Source: Acidimicrobiales bacterium (lineage in GTDB: Bacteria; Actinomycetota; Acidimicrobiia; Acidimicrobiales; VFJN01). Taken from it: a stretch of 62,257 bases of DNA. The stretch spans positions 1-62,257 of the forward strand of contig JAUXRW010000048.1 of assembly GCA_030681555.1 (NCBI GenBank), in the 5' to 3' direction. Made by a program: the position numbers and the translations under genes. Numbering within the stretch: position 1 is the stretch's first letter; each line of letters opens with the position of its first letter. This document shows positions 59,601 through 62,257 of this stretch, piece by piece. The notes below the pieces were generated by a model. The model was not told the origin of the DNA and searched no databases. It saw only the letters and a list, made by a program, of their open reading frames with translations.

Positions 59601-60955
59601 TCGGCGAGAACGGCCTCGGCGCCGTCATCAACACGCAGGCAGGCGGCGTGGCCAACCTCGGCGCCGCCGTCGCCAACAGCGGCCTGAACCTCGCCGTCGG
59701 CAACGCCTCGGAGAACGAGGCCGACATCGACGACCAGGACGTGGAGATCGCCTCGGAGAACGGCGGCGACGTGTTCGCCCTCGTGGCCGGGCCGCTCACC
59801 GCCAACAACTCGGGTGACGCCTCCAACACGTCCGACGGCACCGCCAAGGTGAAGACGGGTGGCGCCCTTGCCACCGGCAACGCCTCGGCCACGGCCTTCG
59901 CCCAGCGTCAGAACAGCACGGTCGACGGGCTCGGCATCGTCGTCGGTACCCAGCTCGGCGGCGTCGTCAACGCCGGCGCAGCGGTCGCCAACACGGGCCT
60001 GAACCTGGCCGTCGGCAACGCTTCGGAGAACGACGCCGACATCGACGAGCAGGAAGTGGAGATCGTCACCGACAACGGTGGCGCTGGGGTCCTGTTCGTG
60101 CTCGGTCCGGTCACGGGCAACAACGCCGGCACGGCGTCCAACTCGTCCGACGGCGAGGCCTGCGTCTGCACCGGCAATGCAGTGGCCAGTGGGAACGTCT
60201 CGTCCACCACGTTCCTCCAGGACATCGACGCCTCGACGGGCGGCGGTGCGGTGGTGATCACCACGGTCGGCGGGGTCCTCAACGCCGGTGTCGGCATCGC
60301 CAACAGCGGCCTGAATGCCGCCTTCGGCAACATCTCCGACAACGACGCCGACCTCGAGCAGGATGTCGACGTCCTCGACGGCGCTTCGCTGTTCGGCGTC
60401 GGCCCGCAGACGGCCACCAACAGCGGCGAGGCCAGCAACAGCTCGACCGGCACGGGCAAGGTCGGCAGCGGCAACGCCACGGCGCGGGGCAACGTGTCGA
60501 CGACGAACTTCGCCCAGAGCGCAGTCGTCGACGGCAGCGCTGCCTTCGGCCTGATCCTTGGCACCGTGACGAACACCGGGTTCGGTCTGGCCAACAGCGG
60601 CCTGAACCTGGGGGTCGGCAACGATTCCGAGAACGACGCCGACCTGGAGCAGGAAGCCGATGGCGCCGGCACGGTGGCCAACAGCGGCGCTGCGAAGAAC
60701 GAGTCGGGCGGCTCCGGGCTGGTCGGCAACCCCGACTGCGAGGACAAGCCGGTGGTCGCCCCGCCGGTCGACGTGCCCAAGGTGGAGACCCCCGAGGCCC
60801 CCGAGGCCCCCGAGGCCCCGGCGGACCGCGCCGCAGCCCCGGGTGGAGCGTCGCTGCCCCGCACCGGTGGCCCGCTCGAGGCCCAGGCTGCCGTCGCCCT
60901 CATGCTGCTCCTCGCCGGCTTCGGCCTGCGTCGGAAGAGCGCTCAGCTCAGCTGA
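56687..60955 (+). CDS. Giant exported repeat protein with LPRTG anchor, curlin-like repeats
   Basis: 1422 residues. Start TTG 56687 after GGAGGAG. Signal peptide to about residue 41 (cut after AHA). Thirteen repeats of about 90-105 residues fill 60-1347. Each has a GxATxTGNxSxTxVxQ segment, a QxxxVxNxGxxxANSGxN segment, GNxSxNDADxDQD and an (N/S)NxGxASNxSDGT closing turn. The regular Asn/Ser/Thr/Gly spacing, GN...Q pairs as in curlin repeats, and near-absence of Cys point to a beta-solenoid. The Asp-alternating NDADVDQD could bind calcium. The tail is Pro/Glu-rich, then SLPRTGG, a hydrophobic segment and RRKSAQLS, a sortase-type signal. Only one Cys pair (EACVCTG) within the repeats. Followed by a terminator and a paralogue. 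Confidence 0.85.
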   Translation: MTYSTGDDLDRTTSGRFVRNLALSLSGGALLTLLGASAAHAQDTSGAAAAGTDSAGTGAASTGDATATGNQANTNTTQTVTVSGNLGTIQVINQQANVSNTGSATANTGGNIAIGNSSDNQAEADQEGVGSGIASNTGTASNGSNGTASITTGNATATGNDSHTVINQTANGQAHGQLGGILVINQQATVNNSGEADANSGGNTALGNGSDNEGLLWQDAEGDGSLASNGGTATNSSDGKATINTGAASATGNKSRTDVVQQASGSAGGALGGLVVINQNANVTNQGTATANSGNNEAEGNESENDAELDQEAGGLGGGAAIGIAANNGEASNHSNGTGAISTGAATAIGNDSVTNVTQSANSNISGPGGGAIVTQNSSVLNSGTADANSGGNEADGNRSDNDADIDEQEAEGSGALAIGVVGNFGLAENTSDGTGTVSSGRATAVGNRSETNVNQSSNVTGGALNVHTQGNLVTNIGSGTANSGDNEAEGNESENDADVDNQDADLVQPGGVTGVNGQFAKAHNSSDGTASITTGDATAVGNSSETNVNQHIDPAGVVVASQGTAVINAGTATANSGGNFALGNASDNDADVDQDAEVASDNGGATNAALVGALVAHNDGEASNDSDGTATIVTGDATATGNESQTWVDQQSNGTGDGAGVIVNTQGALVVNAGAAAANSGGNFAFGNLSDNDADVDQDMDVLSDNGGDVVVIAAAVVGSNNGRATNASDGTATIHTGDATATGNRSATAVSQLANGDVDGLGGVINTQAAVVTNTGLGVANSGLNLAVGNASENEADLDQDVEIASDNGGDVFLLAFPGGVTGTNSGTASNESDGTAEVHTGNADATGNASATNLSQVAEGSVDGLGLVVNTQVGGVVNAGLGIANSGLNAAVGNVSDQDGGEGADLDQDIDIASNNGDDVAVIAAAVTGNNSGTASNTSDGTGIVHTGGAQAQGNVSGTIFEQTATGSVGENGLGAVINTQAGGVANLGAAVANSGLNLAVGNASENEADIDDQDVEIASENGGDVFALVAGPLTANNSGDASNTSDGTAKVKTGGALATGNASATAFAQRQNSTVDGLGIVVGTQLGGVVNAGAAVANTGLNLAVGNASENDADIDEQEVEIVTDNGGAGVLFVLGPVTGNNAGTASNSSDGEACVCTGNAVASGNVSSTTFLQDIDASTGGGAVVITTVGGVLNAGVGIANSGLNAAFGNISDNDADLEQDVDVLDGASLFGVGPQTATNSGEASNSSTGTGKVGSGNATARGNVSTTNFAQSAVVDGSAAFGLILGTVTNTGFGLANSGLNLGVGNDSENDADLEQEADGAGTVANSGAAKNESGGSGLVGNPDCEDKPVVAPPVDVPKVETPEAPEAPEAPADRAAAPGGASLPRTGGPLEAQAAVALMLLLAGFGLRRKSAQLS
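56864..60729 (+). repeat. Thirteen-copy internal protein repeat array
   Basis: Diverged tandem repeats of about 270-315 bases within the giant gene. The best conserved parts encode ANSGLNLAVGNASEN and TGDATATGN. Early copies have NSGGN and EGNESEND; later copies (from about 58900) share NSGLNLAVGN, so recent duplication affected the later half most. Confidence 0.85.
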
Positions 60956-60976
60956 CCGGGCAACCTCCAGCAGTTC

Positions 60977-61004
60977 CACGAGGGGCCCTTCGGGGCCCCT
61001 CGTG
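60977..61004 (+). terminator. Strong terminator after the giant repeat gene
   Basis: Perfect 12-base stem CACGAGGGGCCC with a TTCG tetraloop, 22 bases after the stop at 60955. Confidence 0.85.
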
Positions 61005-61090
61005 CGCGTTTCGGATGCGGGGCGTGGGACGTCGACGGGCCGCGCGCCCGAGGCCGCAGGGTCTGCCCCGATACACGCCGAAAACAGTTC

Positions 61091-61119
61091 TTGGACATTT
61101 GCCGCAGGTTCAGTAGATT
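61091..61119 (+). promoter_or_regulatory. Promoter of the second repeat-protein gene
   Basis: TTGGAC at 61091-61096 and TAGATT at 61114-61119, spaced by 17 bases, a good housekeeping-sigma promoter about 85 bases before the start codon. The region around it is locally AT-richer than its surroundings. Confidence 0.6.
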
Positions 61120-61203
61120 CCGAGCGCAACGTCCCGGCGAGGGCGGCACGATCGACCGGTGCCTGCTGGCCCGGTTCCCATGAACATCAGCCAGGAGACG
61201 CCA

Positions 61204-62257
61204 GAATGCGCAACGAGACCCTCGATCAGACCCCCGCGGTGAGCCGGAGGGTTGCCCGCAACCTGCTGCTGTCCTTGACCGGTGGGGTGGCCTTGACGTT
61301 GGCCGGCCAGGCGGCGGCGCAGGCGCAGGATGCCGGCACGGATTCCACGGGCGCAGGCGCGGTCGGCACGGGTGATGCGGACGCGACGGGCAACGTTGCC
61401 CACAACGACTCGCGCCAGGGGCTGGACGGCTCGGGCAACGGAGTCACGACCCAGACCGGGACCATCAACAACTCCGGCGTCGCGGTTGCTGACACCGGCC
61501 GGAACACGGCGGTCGGCAACGAGTCGGTCAACGGGGCCGCCGGCGTGCAGACCGCGGACGGGGGCACGGGCCTCGCCAACAACTCGGGCGAGGCCAGCAA
61601 CGCCTCCGACGGCTCGGCGTTCGTCACCACGGGTGATGCGACGGCAGTCGGCTCGGAGTCGACGAACACGCTGACCCAGTCGGGCACGCTCGCGGGCGGG
61701 TTCCTGGTGCTCTTGCAGGACGGCACGATCACCAACTCCGGGCTCGGGGTGGCCACGACCGGCGGGAACGACGCGGTGGGAAACACGTCCACCAACGGCG
61801 CAGGCGTGCTCCAGAACGCGTTGGCTCCGAACGGCCTGGCCAACAACGCCGGCACGGCCGCCAACACCTCGGGTGGGGCTGCCGTCATCGCCACGGGCAA
61901 GGCGGAGGCAGTCGGCAACCGCGGCGTCTCGAGTGTGCAGCAGATTGCCGGAGGCAGCGACGGTGGCGCGTTCGGAGGTCTGGTCCTGATCGACCAGACG
62001 GCGGACGTCACCAACGAGGGTGAGGCCAGGGCGAGCACGGGCGACAACACCGCCATCGGCAACGATTCGCTGAACGTTGCCTTCCTCGACCAGGACGCCA
62101 TCACCCCCGCCGCGGCAGCGCCGGTGGCGGTGGTGAACCCGGCCGCCGCCGGTCTGGGCGGTGCCCTCGTTGGGGCCCCCGGCGCCGGCTTCGGCGGACT
62201 CGGCGGTGCCGGCGGAGCCGGCGGTGCCGCGCTCCCCGGAGGGCCGGGCGCGCCCGG
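61204..62257 (+). CDS. Paralogous exported repeat protein, 3' end outside the window
   Basis: At least 351 residues, open at the window edge. ATG 61204 with AGGAG eight bases upstream. Signal peptide to about residue 40 (RRVARNLLLSLTGGVALTLA, then AAAQAQD), clearly related to that of the giant protein (RFVRNLALSLSGGALLTLLG). Then about three copies of the same repeat type: TGDADATGN, NNSGVAVADTGRNTAVGNES, NNSGEASNASDGSAFVTTGD, ITNSGLGVATTGGNDAVGNT. The copies lack the Asp-rich NDADxDQD loop. From about residue 300 it becomes Gly/Ala/Pro-rich (GAGFGGLGGAGGAGG). It has its own promoter, so it is not simply cotranscribed with the upstream gene. Confidence 0.85.

Noticed and set aside
58004..61129. 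1041-codon minus-strand frame opposite the giant repeat gene (also 57202-59061 and 61226-62104)
   Set aside because: The repeats lack stop codons in the antisense frames because of their GC-rich codons; the plus strand has a signal peptide, ribosome site, sortase signal and terminator, the minus strand has none.

Overview
The window is about 62 kb of very GC-rich DNA from an actinobacterium, read here as probably an Acidimicrobiia-like lineage (Iamia/Ilumatobacter type). The support is the gene order around the replication origin, which matches the mycobacterial/actinobacterial origin region gene for gene over long stretches, together with frequent GTG/TTG starts, chains of ATGA/GTGA stop-start overlaps, Thr-rich exported proteins, DUF5318, an inositol-phosphate synthase and a DnaB intein. 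No database was searched; the lineage is an inference. No rRNA, tRNA or CRISPR array was found.

Layout. 70-8495 (minus strand): gyrA (cut short at the window edge), gyrB, a DciA-like gene, recF, dnaN, dnaA. 8496-8989: the likely origin, with DnaA-box-like sites on both sides of dnaA. 8990-14780 (plus): rpmH, rnpA, yidD, yidC, jag, rsmG, two parS sites, parA, parB. A third, very regular DnaA-box cluster lies at 14866-14898. 14971-24486 (mostly minus): trxA, trxB, two small membrane proteins, an ECF sigma factor with its anti-sigma partner, a Ser/Thr kinase, DegV, a DUF6049-like exported protein, and a GNAT enzyme. 24516-29467 (plus): a histone-deacetylase-like amidohydrolase, a surface LPKTG protein broken by one in-frame amber codon, and a CCA-type tRNA nucleotidyltransferase. 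29702-32226 (minus): methyltransferase, ino1, padR. 32364-42073 (plus): DUF5318, membrane protein, bifunctional PBP, panB, DUF192, then rpsF-ssb-rpsR-rplI and an intein-bearing dnaB. 42186-51670: PAP2 phosphatase, a PPDK-like enzyme coupled to two membrane proteins, ArfB, lipoprotein, MurA with Asp in place of the usual Cys, and glnB-amt. 51667-62257: accessory envelope region with a SEC-C protein, a Pro-rich membrane-anchored protein, a 1422-residue repeat protein with an LPRTG tail, and a second, incomplete paralogue running off the end.

How it fits together. The first two thirds are core replication, segregation, membrane insertion, redox and cell-wall genes. Two blocks that in Mycobacterium tuberculosis lie on opposite sides of the origin (the Rv3907c-Rv3924c-type block and the Rv0046c-Rv0058-type block) sit here on the same side. 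The last 10 kb is the most novel part: two tandem exported proteins built of ~90-105-residue repeats with curlin-like GNxSxT...Q signatures and Asp-rich NDADxDQD loops, probably a surface fibre, sheath or adhesin system not described under any name known to me.
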